From NCBI RefSeq assembly GCF_014842025.1, contig NZ_JACYUY010000010.1, positions 115,233-179,232 on the forward strand: DNA of 64,000 bases, in the 5' to 3' direction. Position 1 is the stretch's first letter. Every line of letters starts with the position of its first letter. This stretch comes from Massilia sp. CFBP 13721. Lineage in GTDB: Bacteria > Pseudomonadota > Gammaproteobacteria > Burkholderiales > Burkholderiaceae_D. Shown in pieces: positions 8,938 to 18,343 of the stretch. The notes beneath the pieces are model-generated. The model saw only the letters and a list, made by a program, of their open reading frames with translations, had not been told where the DNA came from and ran no database searches. A program made the translations under genes and the position numbers.

Positions 8938-8946
8938 CACGTCTTT

Positions 8947-9068
8947 GTAGGGTGCGCTCTCGAGCGTACGCGGTGCAACGCCGGCACGGTCGGAACGCTG
9001 TGAGGCAAGCCGCAGGCTGGGCACAGGTAACGCGTGGACAAAGCGGTTCGCCGCCCGGTCCACCCTAC
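8947..9068. repeat. Degenerate REPIN (inverted pair of GTAG-headed REPs)
   Basis: It begins GTAGGGTGCGCTCTCGAGCG and ends with GGTCCACCCTAC, the complement of the same head. The stems are decayed compared with other copies. Together with the next element it fills the space between the 87-residue gene and recD. Confidence 0.6.
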
Positions 9069-9089
9069 TTTCAGGACCAGTACGCGCGT

Positions 9090-9246
9090 GTAGGGCGGTC
9101 GGCTCCACCGGATAGCATGCGTCGACGCGACGTGTGCGCCGCCCACGCGTTCCGTACCAGGGAGATCATCGCACCAGTTCACCGAACGCGTGGACGGCCA
9201 CGAGACCACGGCCGGCAAGCGTCGGCGGTAAAGCCGTCCACCCTAC
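9090..9246. repeat. Degenerate REPIN
   Basis: It begins GTAGGGCGGTCGGC, has internal GCCGCCCACGCG and CGCGTGGACGGCC segments, and ends GCCGTCCACCCTAC. It is the second copy in the 320-bp gap before recD; apart from the two repeats I see no gene there. Confidence 0.6.
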
Positions 9247-9258
9247 CGCCGGGGCTTT

Positions 9259-11190
9259 TCAGCGCTCGATCAAATGACGCAGGCCACTCGCCCGGTGCGT
9301 CCGTCGCGCCACCGCCTCGGCCAGCACCGACCCGTGCGGCGTCACCAGCGTGAATTGCGCGCTGGCGCGGGTGATACCTGTGTAGACCAGTTCGCGCGTG
9401 AGGATGCCGTGGCGGTCTTCGGGCAGCACCAGCACCGTGTGGCTGAACTCGGAGCCCTGCGACTTGTGGACCGTCATCGCAAACGCCGTCTCGACGCTGC
9501 GCAGGCGCGTGGCCAGCACGCTGCGTACGTCGTCGCCTTCGAGGAAGTAGACGCGCAGCGAACCGGGGCGTGCCGGGTCGGCCAGGGTCAGGCCGATGTC
9601 GCCGTTGAAGACGCGGGTGCCATAGTCGTTGCGGGTCACCATGACCGGACGCCCGGCATACCATTCGCCGGCGCGGCGCAGCAGGCCGGCCGTCTGCAGG
9701 CTCGCCTCGATCGCCGTGTTCAGGCCCGCCACGCCCCACTCCCCTTCGCGCACCGCGCACAGGATGCGGAAGGCTTCGAAGCGCTGCAAGACGGCGCGGA
9801 CCCAGTCCTCATGGTCCGCACCCGGGCCGGCACGCAGCAGTTCGAGATAGGGCTGGTAGCCCGCCAGCGCCAGGCTCACGACCTGGTGCTGGTGCGCGCC
9901 TTCGATCCAGCGCAGCGCGCCTTCGCCTTCGGCGCGCAGCACCGCTTCCGAGGCGGGCGCATCGCCGGCATTCACGGCCAGCGCCAGCTGCCCGATTGGG
10001 CCGCCGAAGCGGCGGCTGTGGCGCAGCATCACGGTCTGCTGGGCCAGCGGTCCGGCCGTACCGAGGAATTCGGGCGGCAGTTCCTCGCCGCTGGCGTCGA
10101 ACACGTAGTCGGCGGTTGCACGGCTGTAGCCGCCGGACTGGGCGTCGTGGCAGAGGTCGCCCAGCACGGCGCCGGCTTCGACCGAGGCCAGCTGGTCCTT
10201 GTCGCCCAGCAGGATCAGGGTGGCGCCCGCGGGCAGCGCGTCGAGCAGGCAAGCCATCATCTCCAGGTGCACCATCGAGGCTTCGTCGACGATCAGCACG
10301 TCGACCTCGAGCGGATTGCCGGCGTGGTGGGCGAAGCTGCGGGTGTCGGGGCGCGCGCCCAACAGGCTGTGCAGGGTGCGCGCAGCGCCCATGCGGCTGG
10401 TCAGCTCGCGCAGCGGCAGCGCTTCGCCGACGCGCTCGGCGAGGTCGGTCAGCGCCTTGTCGATCGACTGCTTCAGGCGTGCCGCGGCCTTGCCGGTCGG
10501 CGCGGCCAGCGCGATGCGCTGCCGGGCCGCGTCCGGGGCGACCGCGAACAGCAGCGCCAGCAGGCGCGCCACCGTATAGGTCTTGCCGGTGCCGGGGCCG
10601 CCGGTGATGATTGCGACCGAGCCGCGCAGGGCCACCGCGCAGGCCAGCTTCTGCCAGTCCGGTTTCGCCGAGGCGCGCTGCGACGCGAACAGCAGGTCGA
10701 GCCAGGTACGCGCCTGGGCTGCTTCGACCGGATGCGTGGCGGCGGCGCGTTCACGAATGCTGTTCGCCACCAGCGTTTCGTCGCGCCAGTAGCGGCGCAG
10801 ATACAGGCGCTCGCCGTCCAACACCAGCGGCGCGCCGAAATCGAATTCGCCTACCTGCCAGACCTGTTCGCAGGCCGCCAGCTGGGCGGCCCAGGCCTTG
10901 GCGTTTTTCGGCAGCGGCGCGACCGTGCCGGCCAGCGCCTGCCATGCTTCCCGGGTCCAGCCGAGCAGTCCGGCCGGATCATGTGCCAGGTCGGCCATTT
11001 GCAGGCAGCTGTGGCCGCGTCCCTCGAGTTCGGACAGCACCAGCGCCGCCAGCAGCACCGGCGGCGCGACGGGGCCCAGCGAATCGACGAACCGGGCAAA
11101 GGCGCTCGAGAGGCGCCGCAGTTCGCCGGCCTCCGTCAGGCGCGCCGCTTCTTCCCACAAGGCGACGGCAGTGTGTGCGTCATGCTTCAT
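9259..11190 (-). CDS. recD: Exodeoxyribonuclease V subunit alpha (RecD)
   Basis: RecD is the 5'-3' helicase of the RecBCD complex, which processes double-strand breaks and degrades foreign linear DNA. The 643-residue product has Walker A GGPGTGKTY near residue 198, the DEAS Walker B (VLIVDEASM), and the C-terminal UvrD-like helicase blocks including AFAMTVHKSQGSEF. The C-terminus is normal for the family. A GGGAGG ribosome-binding site precedes ATG 11190, and only 3 bp separate it from the recB stop, so it is translated from the recCBD message. Confidence 0.97.
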   Translation of the reverse strand: MKHDAHTAVALWEEAARLTEAGELRRLSSAFARFVDSLGPVAPPVLLAALVLSELEGRGHSCLQMADLAHDPAGLLGWTREAWQALAGTVAPLPKNAKAWAAQLAACEQVWQVGEFDFGAPLVLDGERLYLRRYWRDETLVANSIRERAAATHPVEAAQARTWLDLLFASQRASAKPDWQKLACAVALRGSVAIITGGPGTGKTYTVARLLALLFAVAPDAARQRIALAAPTGKAAARLKQSIDKALTDLAERVGEALPLRELTSRMGAARTLHSLLGARPDTRSFAHHAGNPLEVDVLIVDEASMVHLEMMACLLDALPAGATLILLGDKDQLASVEAGAVLGDLCHDAQSGGYSRATADYVFDASGEELPPEFLGTAGPLAQQTVMLRHSRRFGGPIGQLALAVNAGDAPASEAVLRAEGEGALRWIEGAHQHQVVSLALAGYQPYLELLRAGPGADHEDWVRAVLQRFEAFRILCAVREGEWGVAGLNTAIEASLQTAGLLRRAGEWYAGRPVMVTRNDYGTRVFNGDIGLTLADPARPGSLRVYFLEGDDVRSVLATRLRSVETAFAMTVHKSQGSEFSHTVLVLPEDRHGILTRELVYTGITRASAQFTLVTPHGSVLAEAVARRTHRASGLRHLIER

Positions 11191-11193
11191 GCG

Positions 11194-14100
11194 TCAGCCT
11201 CCCAGCAGTTGATCGAGGCCGTCGAGCAGTTCGACGTCCGGTTCGAGCAGGCAGCAGCCGTGCGTCGTGGTGTTGGCGATCCCGCGCAGGAACAGGAACA
11301 CGGCGCCGCCCAGCTGCTGCGCCGGGTCGTAGTGCTCGCCCAGGCGGCTGCGCAAGAGCCGGTGCAGGGCCAGCATGTAGATCGCCCCCTGGATGTCGTA
11401 GCGATGGCCGGCCATCCCCTCTTCCATCGCCCGTTTTGTGTAAGCAGCATCGTTCGGGCCGAGCGCGTTCGATTTGTAGTCGAGTACCCAGTATTTGCCC
11501 TGGTGTTCGAACACCAGGTCGGCAAAGCCCTTGAGCATGCCGTGCAGCTCGCGTTCCGGCAGCAACGGACGCACGGTCTTGCCCAGCAGGCGCCGGCGGC
11601 ACAGGCGGTCGAGCGCGGCCAGGTCCAGGCCCTCGCTGGGGAACCAGAATTCCATCTCCGGCAGCGTCTCGGTGATCTCGGCGAGGCTGGCGCCGATCGG
11701 CGGCAGGCGCGTGGCGACCACGGTGCGCAGCCAGGCGGTCGCATCCTCGAGCCGGTGGCCCCAGCCCGCGCGTTCGATGCGCTGCGCCAGGCGCGCATCG
11801 AAATGCGGATCGTCGATCGCGTCGAAGCCTTCCTGCCCGATCCATTCGAGCTGCTCGTGCAGGAAGTTGCCCGGCACCGAGCCGCGCGGAAAGCGATGCC
11901 AGGGCGCGTCTTCGGTGCGCAGGGCCGGCGCCGGTTCCTCGTCTTCGAGCAGCGTTTCCTCGGCCGCGCGCATCGGCGGCGCGGTGGTGTGGCGCGTGAT
12001 CGAGGTGAAGGAACCGACCGCCCAGTTGCGTTCGAAGTCGGCCTCGAAGGGCGCCGCTTCCACCAGCGCTGGCCGGTCCTCGACGCGGTCGAGCACCGTG
12101 CAGCCGTCGGGCGGATCGAGCACGTCGAGCGTGTACAGGTGAATGCCGGCGCAATTGCCGCGCAGGCGTTCCAGGTGTTCCTCCACCATGCTGGTGGGTA
12201 CCGGCGCGCCGCCGCTCATCAGGTAGCCGAGGGCCGACTCGTGCAGGCTGTTCTCGTCCTTCTTGCGGCTGGCCACGGCCGCCACGCCCAGCCACAGGAA
12301 GTAGCGCGCGCGCGTCAGCGCGACATACAGCAAGCGCAGATCCTCTTCCAGGCGCGCGCGGTCGACCGCCGCCATCGCTTCTTCCGTCAGCGCCAGGTCG
12401 ATGCGCCGGCCGCCATCCTCGCCCATGTATTCGAAGAAGCTGCGCCGGCGCCGGTCGGTCTTGCGCACGCTGGCCGCGAACGGCAGGTAGACCAGCGGGT
12501 ATTCCAGGCCCTTCGACTTGTGCACGGTGATGACCTTCACCAGCTTGGCGTCGCTTTCCAGGCGCAGCACACGCTCGTCGCCGCCCTCGCCCAGGCCTTC
12601 GATCTGCTCGGCGAACCAGCGGATCAGCGCCTGCTCGCCGTCGAGCTGGGTGCTTGCTTCCTGCAGCAGTTCGGCCAGATGCAGCAGATTGGTCAGCCGG
12701 CGCTCGCCGCCCGCCTCGCGCAACAGGCGCGCCGGCAGGCCGAGTTCATGGATGAAGCGGCGCAGCATGGCCAGCACGCCCTGGCGCTGCCAGGTTGCGT
12801 GCAGGGCTTTCAATTGCTCGACCCGCTCTTCCCAGACCGTTTCGTCGCCCGAGAGCCTGGCCAGGTCGGCCAGCGGCAAGCCGGCCGTGCGCGTGGCCAG
12901 CGCGGCGCGCGCCAGGGTGCCGTCGAGCGGGCTGGCGACCGCATACAGCCAGCGCAGCACGTCCGCCGCCTCTTCGCTCTCGACGACGGAATCCTTGTCG
13001 GACAGGTAGACGCTGGCGACCTTGCGCCGCGCCAGCGCCTGGCGCACGGCGGCCGCCTCCTTGCGGTCGCGCACCAGCACGGCAATGTCGGCCGGCTGCA
13101 GGCGCACGAAGCGCCCGCCCAGTGCTTCCGGGTCGGGTTCGGCGAAACCGACCTGCGGATCGTTGAGCAAGCCGACGATGTGCTCGGCGCAGTGGCCGGC
13201 GAAGAAGGCGCGGTGTTCGTCCGCCTTCATGTCTTCCTGGGCGGTGGTGCACAGCGCCAGCGCCTGGTAGGGTCCCTCGACGCCGACCAGGTGAGCGCCG
13301 CGGCCGGCGGCGCGCACCGCCTCGAAGGGCAGCGGATTGACCGGGCCGCGGCGGAAGCGGAAGGCGCCGGCGGCGTGGCCCGGATGTTCGCCATGGCCTT
13401 CGGCATAGCGGAACAGCTGGTTCACCGCCTCGACCAGCGCGGCGGTGGAGCGGTAGTTGGTGCCGAGCTGGTAGTGGCGTCCCTCGGTGGCGCTGCGCGC
13501 AGCCAGGTAGCTGTGGATGTCGGCGCCGCGGAAACCGTAAATCGACTGCTTGGGGTCGCCGATCAGGAGCAGGCCCTGCTCCGGATCGTTGGCCTCGACC
13601 CGGTACAGCAGGTCGAAGATGCGGTACTGGTCGGGCGAGGTATCCTGGAATTCGTCGATCAGCGCGACCGGGAACTGGTTCACGATGCGCTGGCGCAGCG
13701 CTTCGCCGTTGGCGCCTTCGAGCGCTTCCTTCAGGCGCGCCAGCATGTCGGCGAAGCCGAACTGGCGGTTGCGCGCCTTGAGCTCCTGCATCCGGCGCGC
13801 GATGTGGCCGGCCGCGTGGCGCAACAGCGCATGGCGCAGCGGTTCGATCGCGGCCAGCGCTTCGCGCAGGCTGTCGGTGCAGCCGAAGCATTCCGGCACG
13901 ACCGCGTGGAACCCCTTGCCGAAGGCGCCTTCGATCCCGTGCGGCGTCAGGCGGTTCCAGGCGGCGTCGGTGAGCGCCGGCGCGACCAGTGTGGCGTCGC
14001 CGGCCCAGGTGCGCAGCGCGGCGAACCAGTTGGTGGTCCAGTCCTGGCGCAGTTTGCTGCCGTTAAAGGCCTTCGGATCGATGTCGCGCTGCGCGGCGAT

Positions 14101-14844
14101 CCAGCGCTCCATCTCGTCGATGCGTCCGGCCCAGCCCGATTTCACGCGCGCCAGTTCCAGCGCCAGGCTGCGCTGGGTGCGTTCGACCAGGCTGGCCAGC
14201 GGTTCCGGGTCGGCCATGCCAAGCGTGGCGGTGCGCCCGACCAGGTCGCGCACGTCCGCCTTCATGGCGCCGACGTCGCGCCAGCAGGCCAGCAGCGCGG
14301 TGAGGCAATCGCTGTCCATCGGATAGACGTGCTGGCGCCAATAGTCGTGGGCCGCGTCCTCGAACAGCGCGCGCTCGTCGCTGACGAGCTCCTCGTCGAA
14401 CAGGCTGCCGGAATCGAAGGCGTGCTCGCGCAGCATGCGCTGGCACCAGGCGTCGATCGTGAAGATGGCCGCTTCATCCATCGTCTCGGCGGCCAGCACC
14501 AGGCGGTGCGCGGCGATCTGGCGTTCGCTGTCCGTGCCGTAGCCGGCGGCCAGGGTTTCCAGGTAGGGATCGGACTCTTTCGCCTCGCCGCGGAAATAGG
14601 CGGCGGCGCCGACCAGGCGCTCGCGCACCCGGTTGGACAATTCGCGCGTGGCGGCGCGGGTAAAGGTCATCACCAGGATCTGCGCCGGCAACAAGGGCCG
14701 GACAAAGGCGTCGGCGCCGCCGTGGCCGAGCACCAGGCGCAGGTAGAGGGCGGCGATGGTCCAGGTCTTGCCGGTGCCGGCGCTGGCCTCGATCAGGCGC
14801 GAGCCGTGCAGGGGGAAGGTCAAGGCGTCGAGCAGGCGGCTCAT
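11194..14844 (-). CDS. recB: Exodeoxyribonuclease V subunit beta (RecB)
   Basis: RecB is the 3'-5' helicase and sole nuclease of RecBCD, 1216 residues here. It has Walker A EASAGTGKTW (about residues 19-28), the UvrD-type DEFQDTSPDQY near residue 400, the NYRSTAALVEAVN and VHKSKGLEYPLVYLPF helicase blocks, and a C-terminal RecB nuclease domain with DLVFEHQGKYWVLDYKSNALG-type chemistry near residue 1120 (the metal-binding Asp and the DYK motif are intact). The start at ATG 14844 has a GGAGGAAG ribosome-binding site and overlaps the recC stop as ATGA. Confidence 0.97.
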   Translation of the reverse strand: MSRLLDALTFPLHGSRLIEASAGTGKTWTIAALYLRLVLGHGGADAFVRPLLPAQILVMTFTRAATRELSNRVRERLVGAAAYFRGEAKESDPYLETLAAGYGTDSERQIAAHRLVLAAETMDEAAIFTIDAWCQRMLREHAFDSGSLFDEELVSDERALFEDAAHDYWRQHVYPMDSDCLTALLACWRDVGAMKADVRDLVGRTATLGMADPEPLASLVERTQRSLALELARVKSGWAGRIDEMERWIAAQRDIDPKAFNGSKLRQDWTTNWFAALRTWAGDATLVAPALTDAAWNRLTPHGIEGAFGKGFHAVVPECFGCTDSLREALAAIEPLRHALLRHAAGHIARRMQELKARNRQFGFADMLARLKEALEGANGEALRQRIVNQFPVALIDEFQDTSPDQYRIFDLLYRVEANDPEQGLLLIGDPKQSIYGFRGADIHSYLAARSATEGRHYQLGTNYRSTAALVEAVNQLFRYAEGHGEHPGHAAGAFRFRRGPVNPLPFEAVRAAGRGAHLVGVEGPYQALALCTTAQEDMKADEHRAFFAGHCAEHIVGLLNDPQVGFAEPDPEALGGRFVRLQPADIAVLVRDRKEAAAVRQALARRKVASVYLSDKDSVVESEEAADVLRWLYAVASPLDGTLARAALATRTAGLPLADLARLSGDETVWEERVEQLKALHATWQRQGVLAMLRRFIHELGLPARLLREAGGERRLTNLLHLAELLQEASTQLDGEQALIRWFAEQIEGLGEGGDERVLRLESDAKLVKVITVHKSKGLEYPLVYLPFAASVRKTDRRRRSFFEYMGEDGGRRIDLALTEEAMAAVDRARLEEDLRLLYVALTRARYFLWLGVAAVASRKKDENSLHESALGYLMSGGAPVPTSMVEEHLERLRGNCAGIHLYTLDVLDPPDGCTVLDRVEDRPALVEAAPFEADFERNWAVGSFTSITRHTTAPPMRAAEETLLEDEEPAPALRTEDAPWHRFPRGSVPGNFLHEQLEWIGQEGFDAIDDPHFDARLAQRIERAGWGHRLEDATAWLRTVVATRLPPIGASLAEITETLPEMEFWFPSEGLDLAALDRLCRRRLLGKTVRPLLPERELHGMLKGFADLVFEHQGKYWVLDYKSNALGPNDAAYTKRAMEEGMAGHRYDIQGAIYMLALHRLLRSRLGEHYDPAQQLGGAVFLFLRGIANTTTHGCCLLEPDVELLDGLDQLLGG

Positions 14845-17800
14845 TGCGCTTCCTCCGACGCTGCCCCGGCATGCTGCGCGACCTCGATATGCCTGGTCAT
14901 CCAGTCCACAAGCCCACCGTACAAGTCCTGCGCCAGGTCGGGCCAGCCGCCAGCGCCGACCAGCTGCGCGAACTCCGGCCACAGGCGCGCAAGACAAGGT
15001 TCGCCCTCCACCTCGCCCCTGGCGTCGTGCTTGCCGTCGTAGGTGGCGCGGGCATCGCCCTTCGCCAACTCCGCCAGCGCGGTCTTGCAGGCGACCGGCA
15101 AGGGCGCGTCGAGATTGCGCTGCCACAGCCAGACGATATTGCCCAGCACCGCCAGCGCTTCCTCACGATCAATCGGCGCCATCGTCACCAGCGCGTCGCG
15201 CGCCACCAGGTAGCCGGTGAAGCTGGCCCCGGCGGCGCTGGCCGCCAGCTGGCGCAGCCAGGGCACGATCAGCTTGTCGCCGCGCGGCGCGCCCTTCTTG
15301 TCGAGCACCTTGGACGAGGTCTGCATCAGCCAGGCCGTCTGCTCCCCGTCGCTGCGCAGGCGGTCGATCCAGTCTTCCAGCACCAGGCCGTCAAAATCCA
15401 GGCTGATCGCCAACTTGGGCGCGGCTTCGGGGAAGCGCGCCCCCAGGGCCAGCCAGCTGCTGCGCACCGGCACCAGGCCGTCGACCAACTGCTGCTGCCA
15501 CTGGCGCCCGACCAGGCCGATCGGCAGCACGCCTTCGCGCGCCAGCCGCTGCGCGCGCTCTTCCAGCCGCTGGCGCACTTCGCCCAAGGGCTCGGCCTGG
15601 CCCAGGTCGTCGAGCAGGCTGTCTTCCAGGAAGTAGCGTTCCAGCGCGTCCAGCGAAAACGGTTCCTCGTCCTCGCCAATCACTTCGGCCGCATTGAACA
15701 CCACGGCCAGGCGGCGGCGGAAGAAGTAGCGCGCCGGCTGGCGCACGAAGCTGGCAAGGTCGGACAGCTTCAGGCGGAAGTCGGGTTCGAGTTCGTAGCG
15801 CGGCAGCGTGTCGATGCCGTCGCCGGCCTCGCCACCGTCCTGGCCATGGGCCGTGCGCCATTCGCGCGCATAGGTCAGCAAACCGCCCTCCTCGAAATAG
15901 CGGCGGCTGAACGGCTGCAGCGCGTGTTCGGTCGTGAGCGTGGCCAGGTCGACGTTCCAGCCGGCGTGCAGGTAGTCGCGCAGCTGCGCCACCAGCACCG
16001 AGGCCGGCTGCTCGCTGTTGTCGCGCACGTTGCGCCCGACCCAGCTCAAGTACAGCTTGTCGCGCGCGGCGAGCAGCGCTTCGAGCATCAGGTAGCGGTC
16101 GTCGTCGCGGCGCGAGCGGTCGCCGGGGCGGCTCATGCCGGGCAAGGCCAGCAGGTCGAAGTCGTTTTGCGGGGTGCGGCGCGGGAAGTCGCCATCGTTC
16201 ATGCCGAGCAGGCAGACGGCGCGAAACGGCACCGCGCGCATCGGCATCAGGGTGCAGAAGGTGACGCCGCCCGAGACGAACTGGTGGTTCAGGGTCGGCT
16301 GGTCGATCTGGCCGAGCCAGGCTTCGCGCAGCACCGCGAGCGGCACCGGTTCATCGAAGCCGCCCGCGTCGGTCATCTCGAGCCAGCAATTGAGCGCTTC
16401 GCCCAGTTGGGCCAGCGTCAGGCGGTCGCCCTCCTCGCGGCCGTCGAAAAAGCACAGCAGCAGCGCGCGCGCCTGCACCACCCATTCGGCCGGCGTGCGC
16501 AGCTGCGCCAGGCGGCCGCGCCACTCGAGCAGGGCTTCGACGAACTGGGCCAGCGAACCGGCCAGCGCGGCATCCAGCCCGCCGACTTCGCCGTAGGGCT
16601 CGATGTCGCCGAAGCGCGCGCCGGCGCCGCTGGCGTAACCGAGCAGCATGCGCCGCACGCCGAAGATCCAGGCGTTCTGCTCACCGGCCGCACCGAGGCC
16701 GAGGCCGGCGCGGTGTTCCTTGTCCAGGCCCCAACGCACGCCGGCGCCGTCGATCCAGGCGCCCAGCGTATGCAGGTCGTCCTCGTGCACGCCGAAGCGC
16801 GCGGCCACCGCCGGCACGTCGAGCAGGTCGCGGATTTCGCTCTGGCGGCAACGCTGCTGCGGCAGGCGCAGCAGCCATTCGAGCGCGACCAGCAGCGGGT
16901 TGACGCTGCGGTCGCGCGTGTCGCCGATCTCGAACGGGATGTGGCGCGGGTCGCTGCGCTTGTGCTGGTCGAATACGGCGTGGATCGCGGGCGAGAAGGT
17001 GTCGATGTCCGGCACCATGACGACGATGTCGCGCGGACGCAGGCTCGGATCTCCTTCGAACCACGACAGCAACTGGTCGTGCAGGGCCTCGACCTCGCGC
17101 TGGGTGCTGTGGGTGACGTGGAATTCGATCGAACGGTCGCCGGGCGCGGGCGGTTCGTGCGGATGCTCGTCGAGCGGACGCATGTCGCGCACCGCCGCCT
17201 GCACCTGCTGCAGCAGCGTGTCGCCGTCGCCGTCCGAGAACAAATCGAGCCGAAGTTTGGTAATGCCCTCAGTCTCCGGGCGGCCTTCTTCGTTGTCGAA
17301 TTCGTCGAGCATGCGCACGAAGTCGCGCCCCTGGCGGCCCCAGCTCGCCAGCAGCGGGTGGCTGTGCGCGTGCAGCTCCTCGATCGGCAGCGTGGCCAGG
17401 TCGACGCCGCCGCGCGCCGGCTGGCGTTTATGGGCGGCCTTCAGCAGCTCGCGGCCCTCGATGATGTCGCCCCAGTAGAACTGGCAGGGATTCGGCACCG
17501 CCAGCAGCACCTGGGTGTGGCGCGACAGCGCGGCGATCGCCTGCAGGGTCTGGTATGGCAGGGCCGACATCCCGAACAGCACCACGCGCCGCGGCAGGCG
17601 CCCCGAGGGTGGATCGCCGGACAGGATCTTGGTGACGAACACTTCGTGGATCGCGGCGCGGCCGCTGCCGCGCTGCATCGGCGGCACGCTCTCGTGCACC
17701 GCGCGCCACAGGCGCGCCTGCCACAGCTGGTCGGGCGCCATCGGAAGCGGGTCGGCGTTCGGCCGGCGCAACTGGTCGCGCCCGATTTCCCAATCGGTCA

Positions 17801-18257
17801 GCCAGTCGGCGCGGTACACCTGGTACTGGTCGAACAGGTCGGACAAACGCTCGGCCAGTTGCAGGCGCCGTTCCGGGCAGCCGTCGCCGAGAAAATGCGT
17901 CAGCGGCGCGAACACCGGTTCCTTGAGCAGCGTCGGCAGCAAGCGCATCAGGCGCCAGGTCAGCGGATCGCGGTCGAAGGGCGAGCGGCTGGGCACCCGT
18001 TCGCGCCCGAGCATGGCGCGGTAGGCTTCCCACAGGAAGCGCGCCGGCAGCGCCACGCGCGTGGCGGCGCACACCCCGAGTTCCTCGGCCAGCGCGATTT
18101 TCAGCCATTCGGCGAAACCGTTCGATTGCACCAGGATCGTTTCCTGCTCCAGCGGCCCGAGCGGGTGCCGGCGCAGCCAGTCGAAGACGGCTTCGCGCAG
18201 CATTTCCATCTGGTTGCCGTGCAAAATCAGGAGGCCGGGGGTGATCGTGGAGGACAT
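14841..18257 (-). CDS. recC: Exodeoxyribonuclease V subunit gamma (RecC)
   Basis: RecC is the Chi-scanning, inactive helicase-like subunit of RecBCD, 1138 residues. It opens with the family's LLILHGNQMEMLREAV and ILVQSNGFAEWLKIAL blocks, has the VVMVPDIDTFSPAI motif and a PMRAVPFRAVCLLGMNDGDFPR segment, and ends in a nuclease-like fold. The start MSSTITPG (ATG 18257) aligns with the usual RecC N-terminus; a longer open frame upstream has no such homology. It is the first gene of recC-recB-recD and lies 86 bp downstream of a sensor kinase gene on the same strand. Confidence 0.96.
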   Translation of the reverse strand: MSSTITPGLLILHGNQMEMLREAVFDWLRRHPLGPLEQETILVQSNGFAEWLKIALAEELGVCAATRVALPARFLWEAYRAMLGRERVPSRSPFDRDPLTWRLMRLLPTLLKEPVFAPLTHFLGDGCPERRLQLAERLSDLFDQYQVYRADWLTDWEIGRDQLRRPNADPLPMAPDQLWQARLWRAVHESVPPMQRGSGRAAIHEVFVTKILSGDPPSGRLPRRVVLFGMSALPYQTLQAIAALSRHTQVLLAVPNPCQFYWGDIIEGRELLKAAHKRQPARGGVDLATLPIEELHAHSHPLLASWGRQGRDFVRMLDEFDNEEGRPETEGITKLRLDLFSDGDGDTLLQQVQAAVRDMRPLDEHPHEPPAPGDRSIEFHVTHSTQREVEALHDQLLSWFEGDPSLRPRDIVVMVPDIDTFSPAIHAVFDQHKRSDPRHIPFEIGDTRDRSVNPLLVALEWLLRLPQQRCRQSEIRDLLDVPAVAARFGVHEDDLHTLGAWIDGAGVRWGLDKEHRAGLGLGAAGEQNAWIFGVRRMLLGYASGAGARFGDIEPYGEVGGLDAALAGSLAQFVEALLEWRGRLAQLRTPAEWVVQARALLLCFFDGREEGDRLTLAQLGEALNCWLEMTDAGGFDEPVPLAVLREAWLGQIDQPTLNHQFVSGGVTFCTLMPMRAVPFRAVCLLGMNDGDFPRRTPQNDFDLLALPGMSRPGDRSRRDDDRYLMLEALLAARDKLYLSWVGRNVRDNSEQPASVLVAQLRDYLHAGWNVDLATLTTEHALQPFSRRYFEEGGLLTYAREWRTAHGQDGGEAGDGIDTLPRYELEPDFRLKLSDLASFVRQPARYFFRRRLAVVFNAAEVIGEDEEPFSLDALERYFLEDSLLDDLGQAEPLGEVRQRLEERAQRLAREGVLPIGLVGRQWQQQLVDGLVPVRSSWLALGARFPEAAPKLAISLDFDGLVLEDWIDRLRSDGEQTAWLMQTSSKVLDKKGAPRGDKLIVPWLRQLAASAAGASFTGYLVARDALVTMAPIDREEALAVLGNIVWLWQRNLDAPLPVACKTALAELAKGDARATYDGKHDARGEVEGEPCLARLWPEFAQLVGAGGWPDLAQDLYGGLVDWMTRHIEVAQHAGAASEEAQ

Positions 18258-18343
18258 CGGAGATGGTGGATTGGAGAGCTCAGGCGCAAGAGGATACTCT
18301 CTTTGCGGGCGCAAAGAAAGGCACAGGACGGGCACGGGCAAGG

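Noticed and set aside
9274-15042. A 1922-codon plus-strand open frame opposite recD/recB
   Set aside because: It is a high-GC antisense shadow with Gln/Ala/Arg-rich low complexity and no domain; recB and recD on the other strand are unambiguous.
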